Shown here piece after piece: positions 13,401 through 25,900 of a stretch of 64,000 nt of DNA (its first letter is position 1; every line of letters starts with the position of its first letter). This stretch comes from Todiramphus chloris collaris (taxonomy: Eukaryota > Chordata > Aves > Coraciiformes > Alcedinidae): the NCBI GenBank assembly GCA_025345505.1, contig JANVCC010000018.1:11972231-12036230 (forward strand), in the 5' to 3' direction. The position numbers and the translations under genes are program-made. Under the pieces are notes generated by a model that was given only the letters and a program-made list of their open reading frames with translations, did not search any database and was not told the origin of the DNA.

Positions 13401-14982
13401 TATAATTAAAAATCAAATCCAGTACAATAGCAGAAAATGGTGTCTAAAGAAGAGTGGTGGCTATAATTCTTGTGAGGGTCCCTCTCCCAGACAGGCTGCA
13501 ATGTCTTTCCCAGCTAACATATGGTAGCAGTCAAGCGTGTAACCTATCTGGGAGTCTTAGTGGCAATACAAACAGGCTACATCCTCCCACTCTTCATTAA
13601 GGACATATCAACATACACTTTGTTGATAAAAATCAGCATTTCTTCAATTTCACCCAACCTGTCCAGAAGATTTTTTCATTTGTCATGAAGCATGATCAAA
13701 CCAGTTTGGACCCATCCAGGTTGATCTTTGGTTCCTAATCTGTCAGTCTGGATACACCATAAAATACCGCTTGCTTACTCTGACCTCAGCTATTCGTTTT
13801 GAACCAGAGACAGAGAGAAAATGTTGAAAACCGTATCAGAGATAGTATTTACTAGAACAGTAATACCATCAAGAAGAACATGAGTCAAAGTAGTCAGGTT
13901 CTGAATGCAGTTGCCTGCAGCTTCTTGTTTTGTTCTGTGCTTCAGTACTTGAACTGTAACAAGCTTCAGTTGAAGGCTAAAGCATCTATGAATCAAAGCT
14001 GTTCTTGAAAATTTTATTTGGAGTTTGACCTTGAAAATATTATTTTCCTTGGTACTTATGTATTTCTTTCATGACACCGGCACATTATAATTAAGCTCTG
14101 GTTAAAGAAGAAAGGAACAGAAAAAGGAAAAAAAAAAAAAAAATTACCAACAACAGTCATCAATTTAAAAAACAAAAGAAAAACTTCAAGTGTGAAAACA
14201 TTTTAAAATAACATCTCTTACCACTCATGTGTTTACTCCGAAACTTATGCACTTAGGAACACAAGTTATTTGGAGAAGAAAATAGAAATAATAATGAAAT
14301 TTAAAAAGTAGATCAGCCTTGCAATCTTTTTCAACATACAACCTTTTCAACATAGAAACTGTGCAAATCTGTCCTTTGCCATAGAAGAAAACAAACCAAA
14401 ACGCAGTCCTTGGCTGTGTGGCAGTTCACTCCTTAGCACAAGAAGGAACTTACTGAGTCTTCCAAACATAGAGCAACCTCCATCAGCTGCAACCACACAC
14501 GCAGCCAGCCAACTAACCCGCAATGTAAGTATTCCCGTAAGTTCTTGTCAATGTGCACAAGTAGTGTTACCACCTACAATTGACTATGGAGCTTCAATTA
14601 TGCTGGTAAATTTAGCAATAATTACACATATTTGCCACCATTCAGGAATTACCTCTCAGGGCATGAAATCTGTTTATACTCATTTCCAACAAATTCAGAG
14701 TTTCGTGTGTTTGCTCAGCTATGTGGGTTCACTTGACCATAATAATCTCATACATTACATGAAACATTTAATGAAAAAGTATCTTGATCTACTCCATTTC
14801 TGAAAGAAACCAGTGTATGTAAAGGACAGGGGTTTTTTTCACAGAAAGATAAAAAAAAAATAATTCTCTCCTTCTGTCACAGCAGAAATTTCTTGCACAA
14901 AAAAAAATTATTTCCACTGGTATAGGAAATGGGTTTTGTATTAGAGTCACTTCTCAGAAAAATCCTGGATTATTTTAACTTT

Positions 14983-15047
14983 GTTCCTTTCTTCATTATG
15001 CTTACTATTTCTCTGTGTTCCTTTCTTCATTGTGCTTACTACTTGTC
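14983..15047 (+). repeat. Two-copy tandem duplication, period 34
   Basis: The word GTTCCTTTCTTCATT at 14,983 recurs at 15,017, and both are followed by 'a/gtgcttacta'. The two copies differ at a few bases. This is a small local duplication in intergenic DNA. Confidence 0.85.
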
Positions 15048-18000
15048 TACCTCAATCTTCTTGCTTATTCCTTTAAAATAATGTTTGTGAGCCTAAAAGC
15101 TCATACAATTCCCTATTTGGGATGGCAGTGAGGAACATAAGCCATTCTTGACTTACATCAGAAGGCATCACCACGCTTTGAGAAAGCACTCAACTGACAC
15201 AGCGGCAATACAAGAGTTTCAGAAAAATAAAGCTGACTTTGCCATGTGATCTCCCAATTCTTCTGCCTTCATCAAATCCATAATGATCTACAGTAACCTG
15301 CTGCTGCTCTTAATTTCACCTCTTTATTAGGTCTTATATTAGCAAGTTTCCTCAGAGGAACTTTGTCCTGCCATACCCCTGCTGCCTTAGTCCCAGAGTA
15401 TCTTCCCTCCTCCCTTGTGCACATCCCCTACACCACAAGAAAGGGAGAACACCACCACAGCACCTGGTACGTGCAGATGCACCAACCATTTCTCCAAAGG
15501 GAAGGCTGAAATGACATAGCTGATAGGCTAGCATTAGAGGGAAAGGGAGTGCATACATAAACAATGCCCATTGTGTGAACATCACTGCATTAGACTAAGC
15601 TCTAGCTGGGCCACCCTTGCCTGCTGTTGTTCCCCACACCCCCTTTTTTTTTCTTATTAAAGTAATAGATTAAGTTATTAAAAACTAAAGCAAATTGCTT
15701 ATATGGACTCCATAAAATGAAACATGAATAATACCTTTTGCTACAAAACTTTGCAGAATAAAACCTTTTAAACAACCTGTTTGGCAAACAAAATGTGAGT
15801 GCTTGCTGCTGCTCTTACAGAAAGCATCTCATTATATAGCAAAGCAAAAATCACAGGTATTACTGGAAACTTTTTCTCATAGCAGAAGCACCTTTGGAAA
15901 TTAACTCATTCTGCTCAATAACTTTGTCCACATCAAACACTTGTCAAGAGTACTGCAGTTGCTCTCAAAAAAATAACCACCCCTGAAAGACCTAATTTAT
16001 CTATGAAGGTAAATTAGTTTAATGCAGGAAATAGTCTACTGAAGTTAAGGATTTCTTCTTTACACAAATTAGAGACTTGAGTTTGTAAAACATTACCTGA
16101 GAAAGAACGGCTTTTAGATATAATACTTTGCACAACAGAGCATCACTATGTTAAGAGAGGGAATAACATCCCACAGGTTCTAACTGAGACAGCAGTTTGT
16201 TAAGCTTCTTATTAAACACTTAGGAGAACTGGAATGGCCTGATTTGGGGGATAGAATTGCTTCCTGCTTATTTTTTGTTACACTCTGTTTTGTTCAATAC
16301 AAACCTAATCTGAACCAGAACACAGCTGAAGTTGGGATTTGTGAATGAGCTGCAGAGACTGATATCTTGCTGAGATACAGATGCTTCAGTGAGAGGATTT
16401 TTCATCATGGCATATCAAAACACGTTATTCGAATTTAGACAATAGCAGTATGGAAGAGAATAAAGAGAATTTACATTTGTTGCATATCAATTTGCATAGT
16501 CAAGACTATCATACCCATTTAAGACTGTAAGACACTGATCTCTAAAGCTCGTAACCTTAAAACCACAGCTTATTTAGGCATCACAAACTTAATTACCCCA
16601 AATCACGTCACTTATGGAAACACTTATTTCGAAGATTATTTTCAAACTGGCAATTTAAGTCTCAGTCAGGATTTGATTTGTATTCCTTTTTTAAATATAG
16701 GGAGCTTACATTTCTTCCCCATCTTACCCAGATCCATTTTCTCCCCAGCCCCTGGTTGATTTTCAAGAGCTGTAAACTGAAAGCGACCATGAAAACAATT
16801 CTGTTGATATAGGACTAAAAGTTAACTCAGTTTTCATCAGCAGATTAACAGGAGAGGCAACTGGAAGCACACGTGTTCTGACAAGTAGAAAGGTCACTTT
16901 ATCAGATGTCTTCTCAGAAGAAGAGATGACTTTTAAGAGGGTATTATACAGGCTTGATGAAAACATTTCATATACAAACCCCTATTTCTGATTGTTTCGG
17001 TAGCTTGTGCAGTGTTTATTTGGACAGTTTCCCAGGGATTTCCTGCTTTATTAAGCAGACTGCATCCTGGAGAATAGCATTTACATAAGTTACCTACATG
17101 ATTAAATGAAATAAGTAAAACACATGAAGGAAGCCCCTGATACCACAGGCAGTATACTAAAAAAAGAGACAAGTTTAATAGGGAAAGATTAACAATAAAA
17201 TTTTTCCTTCTTTAGCTCAAAAGACTATTTTTAAGTCATCAGGAATAGCTGTTTGTAGATACATACCAGAAAAGTTAAAGCTTAGTAAGAGATACAGAAA
17301 AATTAGGTGTATTTACCATATACTAAAAATGACTGTGTCTTAGAAGCTTGGACTAAATGAAATCCGTAGTGTAAAAGCAACCTGGCAACAATGTCTGTTG
17401 GCAAAACTCCTAACCAGAGTTTGGGTTATGGGCAGAAAAATCCAGATTTTTTTTTTTTTTTAACAGATTTTAAATTCTGTTCTCATTGTTTATTTTTCTT
17501 AGAAATACCACTAAAGAACAGTACTTTGAGGTGCATAGACTTCCTTTTTGTAAAGCTTACTTCTTTTTAACCATTTCAGCCAAATACTGCTTAAACTGTC
17601 ATTATAAGGGAGTGAAAAGCAATTTAAGCTCTTAAGGGAAGAGCAATTTAACTTTTTTTTTTTCCAAAAAAGGTTAAAATTCAATAAAAACCTACACAAG
17701 ACTATCACTATTTGATACAGAACTGCTTAAAACATAGCTGTACACTACTGCATACTAACAAATTCTCTGCTTCCTATTTTGAAGAACTTAATTTTAAAAT
17801 ACCTTTATTGTTCAGAGAAACTAAATGTCATAACCAAAAGTTCACAAAAATTATTACAATAGAACACATTGCTTAAAACCTAAATAACAGACACACTTAT
17901 ACCAGATAGTCACAAATGATAACAAAAGTAATTTTGATATAATGCCTATTGTTTTTTGTTATCCCTTATGTTACTCTTTGTAACTCATATAACAAATTAA

Positions 18001-19788
18001 ACTAATTCTAGCAGTCACAGCTATGGCTAAAAGGATGCTGGTTGTCAGATCTGTAGGATGGCATTAATTGATACTACCCAAATCACCCATTGAGCTTTGG
18101 GTATTGTAACAACCAGTCAACAAAAGTCATCTCTGGACAATTCCACATTTCAGTGGAATTGAAAGTGAGACTGCAGTGACAACACAGGTTTGTGAATACG
18201 AGTACTATGACATTTCCGTGCATGTTAAAATTTTAAAATTAAACTTTGTAATATACATAGGATGGTTCAAGTTGTCTAAACACTACCTCTTGATGCTGTT
18301 CAGATGCTCCAGGCTACCTGAACTTTCTGTACAGCAGTAGGAGGCACATCGTAGAACCTATATGAGGGAGGCCCACAACTTTCTGGAGTGGCAGCGTACC
18401 CCATCACCCACAATGGTATTAGTTTAATGTTAACTAGACAACTGAATTCTAGCAATCTGTTCTCAATTTATCAGTTAGCTGTTTCTCATTTTAATTTTTC
18501 TGCCAAATACTAGATCAAGCAAATCCCTTCAGGACAAGAGAAATATTCTGCTATATGCCTTAGGCACTCCAGTAAGCAGCAGTGCTCAGTAACACAGGAT
18601 ATGCTTCATGAATGTAGTTTTTAAGTTCTCCAATAATAACAACCAATATGAAAGACTATTTCATTCACGTCCTGAGCATCATGAAACAGCCTTTAATATA
18701 TCATTGCTGCAAAGAAATCACAAAAGTTCTTGCCAGTCTTGGCTGACATTCAGATCACTGCATCCCTTTACATCAGTTTCTTCATCTGTGGATGCAGCCA
18801 CATTTGTAAGAAACCAGTAACTACAGACAAAAAGCAAAAGATGCAAAGTGTTTTCTGAAAATAAAAAGTGATTAAGAGCTCACTAATCGTTCATAGTATG
18901 GGTTAGTAACTGCAACTAGCAGCAGCTCTGCAAAGCAGCAACTTTGCTTTCAAGCAACCTGTGAAAGTAGTACTATTGTTAGGAGGCTTCCTTACACAAG
19001 CCACAGGTTTTCTTCTCCCTCACCCTTGTACAGCTTCATTTTGTCTGTTGGCAAGCATAATTGCAGTTATAAAGAGTTTTTCTAAGTGCCCCTAGCTTTT
19101 ACACTACAAACAGAGGTGCAAGGCAGAAGGGTACACACTCCTTGGTAAAGCTCACCCTTGGAGCTCACCACCCCATTTTTTGCTTTTCTTACATTTATCT
19201 GATCTATTTGAGATGCAGTTATTTTGCTAACTGGTTTAAGCAGGAGCCCAGCTCATTGCATTAAACGGATATCCACATATGGTAGTGACCACAAGCCAAT
19301 TACCTCTTCAAATAGACCAGGCACGTTTATTTGTATGTGCGATTCCATAAACATGAGAAGACTGGAGTATAAGTTTCTGTTGCCAGCAGCAATTTTGTGT
19401 GCTTTCACAGTAGCAAAACAGAACCATACTTAAAGCATAAGACACCAGTGAACTCCTGCCTTTGGAGTATACTAAAAGGGGGCCCCAGCTCAGCAGTTTG
19501 GATGCTGAGTGGCAAACACCATCTGTATCCTTTTCCCTTCCATAAAAGGAACCTTTATAGCAGTTTAAAGGAAAACAAAGAAAGATTACTACCAGTAGTT
19601 ATAAATACTCAAATGAATAGTTAATCATCCAATAAGAATGTGAATTCTCTTAAGACATTGTACAAGCAAATCAGTCAAAAATACAAAGACATTGAACAGG
19701 GGTGAGCCAATAAGCAAGTGAAAAACTAAAAAAGCCAACCAAAAATCTCTCCCTAGCCCAAATTTACAGCTGTTATTACAATGTAGCT

Positions 19789-19808
19789 GGGGGGGGGGGG
19801 GGGGGGGG
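19789..19808. repeat. Poly-G tract, 20 bases
   Basis: Twenty consecutive G on the plus strand. Tracts like this are often length-variable or misassembled. Confidence 0.95.
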
Positions 19809-20296
19809 ACGACTTAAAATTAGAATTTTTATTCTGCATATTTTACTTGGGCTAAACTATAATTTCCCATATTTTCCCCTTTTTAGTGAGAAAAGCTGAA
19901 GCACAGTAAGCATGACTATGTGGTATTTGCATACAGAGTTCTAAAGCCAGTAAATTGCAACAAATACTGCTGGGGGCAATCACAAATGCCTATATTTTGG
20001 TGCTGTTTTCAGTTAGTCAGATCTAGAAATCAAGACTGAGAAGAAAAATAAACACATTTTTGACACGTACAGTAGCAAGAATTAACATTGTATCCAGGAA
20101 ATGAACAAACCATTTACAACAGAAGTTAGTTCATTAACAATCCTAACAGTTTAAACTGCACATTTATTCAAGCTGTAACAAGAAAGTCAGCCAGTAAAGC
20201 AAGGACCCTTCACTATGAGTTTGTGCTCCACACGCACAGTTCTAACAGCTTTAAGTTCCCTTTGTTCAGGAGTTAGTTTGTTTCTAAGGAGGAAAG

Positions 20297-20318
20297 AAAA
20301 AAAAAAAAAAAAAAAAAA
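20297..20318. repeat. Poly-A tract
   Basis: About 22 A in a row following 'ggaaag', with no recognisable SINE or retrocopy body attached on the 5' side. Confidence 0.9.
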
Positions 20319-22661
20319 TAGGGAGAATCTAACTGACCCTGTTGGAAGTAGTAGGCTGGTGTACTACCGGCCCCAACAGCCATACATGAATCACCAGCAC
20401 CACCAAGAGGCAGTCAGTAGTTAGTCATCTAACAAAAACCACATTTGGAACACCCACCTTCCCAGTCGTACACATGTAGTACACATATGTATAAAGGAAC
20501 ACAACTAGGTATTTTATTTCAATGATTTTTTTTTCCCTATCACATGGAATATTCCCAATAACAAGATCTACAATATTGCCTAATTCCAAGAAATTGTTAC
20601 TACTTCTGTTGACTTGAACTTCCAAACATGAAAACAGCTTCATACCTTGACTGTGGATGAGAAAAAGACAGTTAAAGCTTCTAATTGGAATTAGGCCTGT
20701 CTAGCTATAATACCTTAGCACTGTTACATGTAAAGGCATGTGTGTTCTGAATTAAAACCAGTAAGACAGTGAACAACCAGAGACAACTGTAATTTGGTAT
20801 AATTCCATTGAGTGTTCAGGGTTTTTTTGTGGTTGTTTTAAGATTTTGTTTGTTTGTTTTAAATAACCTTACTTGCTTTCTAAAGAAATGTGATGTTTTC
20901 CAGAGCGTTCATTCTTTTAGTGTTTTAAGCTGGCAGTCTAACTGCAAGTAATATAAAATCCTGAGACCAGATCTCCCAAAACAACTGCAAGTAGTTTATG
21001 TGCCATTCAGTCTAAATACTTTTCCTACAGATTCTTCATTAAGGCAGCAGGGATTTCCTGTTTTCTGCTAGATACAGTTGAGTTCTTGACATCTCAGTCA
21101 ACCTTTAAAGTTTCCCAACGAGAAACCCTTTCCACCCAGCTCCATCACACTGCAGTGTTCGAAGGCATATCAGCAAAACCCTCCTGAAAACATTACGCTG
21201 TTTTAGTAATTTCAGCTCCTACATCAAGGAATTACAAATTTTAAATAGGTACTGACATGGCCAAAGCTATATACCTAAAGTGACTTTCATTTTTAGGACT
21301 AAAAAAAGCCATGCTAATCACAATTTGTAATCATTCACTGAAGCTGGTTACCCAAGAGCTAACCTTCAAAGGCATCAACAGTTTGAACATGTAGCAGATT
21401 TAGAATAAATGTTACCCTCTCAGAAAAAGATAAACGCTGGTAAGATTTTTATTCCATGTACCCATCATCTTCCTTCTGATTCAGAAGTGATCCCTGATTA
21501 TAAACAGAGTATGTCCAATTTAAACTGCATGAAACTGTTTTAACTCTCATCTGTTTTCTTGGGCATCTAAAATTATTTTTGGTATTGCAATAAATGGTCA
21601 ATAGATTTCAGTAGTCTTGTCTGACAAGGTAAGACCAATACAAGAAAAGGTAGAACTTAAGCTCTAATAAGCACACCATGTTCCCTTCCCTTCTGCCTCC
21701 CGCAGTTTTTGAAGTACATGAAAAGGTATTAAAGGAAGGATTCCATGATGACCAGTTTACTGTGACTGTGTGGTGTTACCTGATCCTAGACTTAATACTT
21801 AAAATACATTATTTGTTAAACAAATTATAATAGCTAGAAGTCCCAGTCTGCCCTCTCCAGGTAACGCTAAAATCAGAAGTTTCTTCGTTCAACCTGAGAT
21901 TAATCTGGCTTTCACTGGTTTCTGCAAGGAGACAATGTTTTGTAACTAGAAGTCTTCATGAAGAAGGCAAAAGGTTACTTCCATTGTGGGTTGTCAGGCA
22001 TTCCCAATAACCTTTGATATTTTAGGTGACAATTTGCAGGCAAAGTCATTGAACTTTCAGTAGAGGAGTCACTAGAGCAAACAGGAAGCTAAAAAAAATT
22101 CCCAGCCTGACAGTAACTTCATCTGAACAAATTCAACCTGCATGAAAGCAGCACAAGAGGCATTAAGTATTTCAACCTACACTGCTCCATGAAAAAGCTT
22201 TTCCTGAAGATTTATGATACGGAAGTGTTACTTTTCTATGAACTCAAGAGTATTGTAGAATTCTTTGTACAGGATCAATTTTAGAAATTTAAGACACATT
22301 AACTTCGAGAAGTCTAGTATTACAGAATCAAAATGCAGTTATTGGCCCAGGGTTTTAGGATAACCAAGAGCTTCAAATATATACTTCAGGAAATTTTGTT
22401 TTCTTCAATATCTGAAATATAAACAGCTGTACAAATACAGATTAATCTTTAAAAAGCCCAGCAGTAAAAATTACAGTACACAGTTAAGTAATTTTAACAT
22501 ACATTCTGCGAAGAAAAAGAATTAATCTCCGTCTTCCAGATTTGCTTAACTATACTTGCATTTTCAATAAATCAAAAAGCTATGCAAAGAATGATTCTGC
22601 AAAGTAATCCTCAAGGCAAAGCAAAAGAACGGCAAAAGAACACATTTAATCTTTGACTTGT

Positions 22662-22667
22662 TTTATT
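22662..22667 (-). terminator. DDX1: Candidate distal polyadenylation signal of DDX1
   Basis: AATAAA on the minus strand. Use of this signal would give a 3' UTR of roughly 200 bases. Which signal is used cannot be told from sequence. Confidence 0.45.
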
Positions 22668-22807
22668 TTATCAAGACAACAGCTAATACAGAGTTAACAA
22701 GGCTGAACATGCTGCTCATCACGCAAGAAGTATATTTAATTTTAATCCTTTTCTAACTACTGCTACTCAGAGACAGTGTGGGATTTTTGTATTTGCAGAA
22801 TAGAACA

Positions 22808-22813
22808 TTTATT
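22808..22813 (-). terminator. DDX1: Candidate proximal polyadenylation signal of DDX1
   Basis: AATAAA on the minus strand only 30 bases after the DDX1 stop codon. Cleavage 15-25 bases further on would leave a very short 3' UTR. It is the first canonical hexamer after the stop. Confidence 0.55.
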
Positions 22814-22843
22814 AACTCAAGCCTTGTCTCAAGTGTGGCACAA

Positions 22844-22974
22844 TCAGAATGTTCTGAACAGCTGGTTAGGAAGATAGCCAAGATGCAAGAAAGATGTCTG
22901 AGCCTCCTTTTCAAGGGCAGCCAACTCTTGTACTGTAGGTGCCAGAATATCCACGTGGCCTTTATATAGTCCAC
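22844..22974 (-). CDS. DDX1: DDX1 exon 26 (coding part, stop)
   Basis: It encodes residues 698-740 and ends ...NQLFRTF then TGA (22,846-22,844). The acceptor is 'tttggcag'. The conserved C-terminus [12 protein letters not shown] is present. Confidence 0.96.
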
Positions 22975-25900
22975 CTGCCAAAAGAGATCCAATCTAAATG
23001 ATGGGTTCAAAGCCATTTTTCAGCAGAACCAATAATGCTCACAGTCATTCAAAAAGTTCAAGTAACTTTGTAACTTGTTAAAGCCAAGCACAAATAAAAC
23101 AAAACACAACCAGAGGCACATATGCGCTTTGGTCATCTGCAACAATATACCAAATGAAGCTGCATGTAACAAATGCAGAGGACAGCAAAGAAAGAGCAGG
23201 GTTTTTGGTTTTGTTTTTTCTTTTAAGTGTGTCATTCTGTGTTCTGCACAGCAAAGCATTGCACAGCAAGGTAACTCAGGAGTAGTTAATTACTTACCAC
23301 CCAGAGCTCTTTTCTGCCCATATGTAACTTTCCCATCAAAATCATCTACTGGGACTTTTATGTCCGGTTCAACTTGGGCAATAGTGCAGTTTAAGTGTTC
23401 TTCAATCTCTCCCAGCAACTAAACAAAAAAAATTATAAAAGTAATCTTAAAATACTCTTATAGTCCAAAACTTCAGTCCGACTAGGGTTCTGAACAGTCA
23501 CATTCAAATAGTTTCAACAGGAACTGTATACAGAAAACAATTTGGTTGCCAGCACCAAAGATTAACATCTTTGCAGAAACAGACTATACAAATTCATTTC
23601 CAATCTCAGGATGTTCTTACCTTCCTAACAACTTGTATTTTACACCTTACGGGAGTGGTGCTACTTTATAAAAGAGCTCACAGTCCAAGCTTATTTTACC
23701 ACAGATGATAAATCATTCATCCTTCTTTAATGGAGAAAGCAGCAAAGTGCTGTGAATTTAACAATGATTTGTACTTGGTATACAAATCCCAACAAAAACA
23801 TAGTTAAGTGACATGCTATTTCCACATTACAGGAACAAGAGTTTTAAGTTACTTACACTTTGCAACACATCACCTAAACAAAGACATGTAGCTAACATCC
23901 TGCAACATTTAAGAGCATTTGATAGGAAAACTATAGAGAAGCTGAAAATAAGACTCCAACAGAATTGTCTGAGAATGTTAAAATAAGCTTTTATAATTAA
24001 AGAAATAACTTAGAAAGTGCAACTTTCAATGTTCTTGAATTTCTTATGGAATAAAAGGTTACAGACACCTCTAAACTAGCTTTGTATTTCATAGTCATAG
24101 AATCATTCTGGTTTGAAAAGACTTGCTAGATCAAGTCCAAGCATTAACCCAGCCTTGACAGGTCACCACTAAACCATGTCCCTAAGCACCACATCTACAT
24201 GTCTTTTAAGTATCTCGAGACTGTGACTCCATTTCCCTGTTCGAAAGCTTGACAACCTTTTCTGTGAAGAAATATTTCCTAATATCTAATCTAAACCTCC
24301 CCTGGTGCAACTTGAGGGCATTTCCTCATCACTCACTACATGGGAGAAGAGACTGACCCCCACCTTGCTTCAGCCTCCTTTCAAGTAGTTGTAGAGAGCA
24401 ACAATAAGGTCTCTGCTGAGCCTCCTTTTCTCTAGGCTAAACAACCCTACTACACAGATAAAATGACTTTTAGAGGACTAGAATATCCTGGTGAAGAAAA
24501 ATGTTTACCTGCATCTCATTGTACCATATGGTACAACCTCCTTCTTCCTTCAGTCTAGTATTGTAACACCCTTTTCCGCGACTACTGCATACATGATACC
24601 AAACCTAGAAATAAAGAACAATTTCTAAACTTTGTGAAACCGTTCACTACATTGATTTTGGTTAGTTATATCATGAAAAACAGTTCAGATATTCCCTTTC
24701 AATTAAGCAAGAACAAACAAGCAGTTTTCCCATGCAGCATATTAAAGCCAGATTATCAGCTGTGGATAGAACTTCATTAAATAATGTCTGTTCATTTTCG
24801 CTTTGGAGTATAATAATTACCTTTTCTTTCTCTTTTGCCACAAGGGAGATGGCCAAACCCATCCTGAAACAAAGTGAGAGAGAATAAATAAACAATTAAA
24901 TAAATATGTATTTCAGCAACTACTGACAACTTATGAAACACAAAAAATAATCACAAAAATATGGTGACTACCCTGACCACACATACCTCTCAGCTCTGCC
25001 TACTCTCCCAATTCGATGAACGTAGTTCTGTTTTTCATCAGGGAGCGTGACGTTGATAACTGTAGAAGACAGACACAATCCACAGAAAATACAAGATTTT
25101 TAAAATTTTTTAAGTATATGAGCTAAGGTCACAGACCAGACATCTAAATAAATATTATTTTGATTTTTGCAATCCCCCTCCTTAGCCCATATACACACTT
25201 TATGTTCGATTACAGCAGTTACAGGTGTCATTACCTGCAATATTGACACTTAAGGCTTCCACTATAAAACAGCTTTCTCCACGATTACTTTTTGACAAGA
25301 ACAGAAAAAAAAAATGAAGAATGCCCATCAATACAGAACATCATCAGTTATTTGAGAAGGTAAAAGTTGCCTAATTTAAGCCTTTAACATCTACAACTTC
25401 TTAAAAATGAAGCAGTAAGTAACAGATATATTTTAACCTGTTGTCAGGATTGCAATATATTGAAGCCATATGCAGCTCAATGCCCCAGTTTAAAAGTTAT
25501 GCCTTACCATAAGGAACACCATGAATATCAATTCCTCGAGCAGCAACATCTGTGCAGATCAAGAAACGGACATCTCCTCTCTACAAAAACATAGTTGTAA
25601 AGAAGTGTTGTGCTAAATAAACCAAACCTCAGGCAATCAAACAGTAGTCCATCATATTTACTTCACCTTTAAGTGTCTCTGTACACCATAGAGCACTTCA
25701 AATAAAGCTCTTCCACAGTGCAACAGTGCTTTTTGAACATGAAAAGCTCAGTCAAATTAAATCCATATCTCTTTCCCCAACAGCATAAGGCAAGTGTAAA
25801 TCTATGAATGACTTAATTAAAACCAAACTGTCTAATAGTTAAAAACTTCCCACCCCCACCCCCCTCCCCAATATTCAAGCACCAGGGACTCTAAAAAGCA

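Larger units (their letters stand above)
11805..22660. other. Intergenic DNA downstream of DDX1, no gene seen
   Basis: I find no protein-coding gene or structured RNA gene. The stretch holds simple repeats (A/C-rich tract at 12,883; TA palindrome at 13,381; poly-A near 14,130 and 20,297; poly-G at 19,789; G/T-rich tract near 20,819) and a two-copy 34-bp tandem repeat at 14,983. A decayed minus-strand frame around 13,441-13,996 is discussed under findings. Longer DDX1 3' ends or non-coding transcripts cannot be excluded from sequence alone. Confidence 0.5.

Noticed and set aside
1..22660. A further protein-coding gene or part of MYCN in the left flank
   Set aside because: No exon with recognisable protein and matched splice sites was found. 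MYCN coding motifs are not present.
25575..25583. Second AG at the start of DDX1 exon 21
   Set aside because: Starting two bases later breaks the frame and loses the conserved R/K-G-D-V-R-F.
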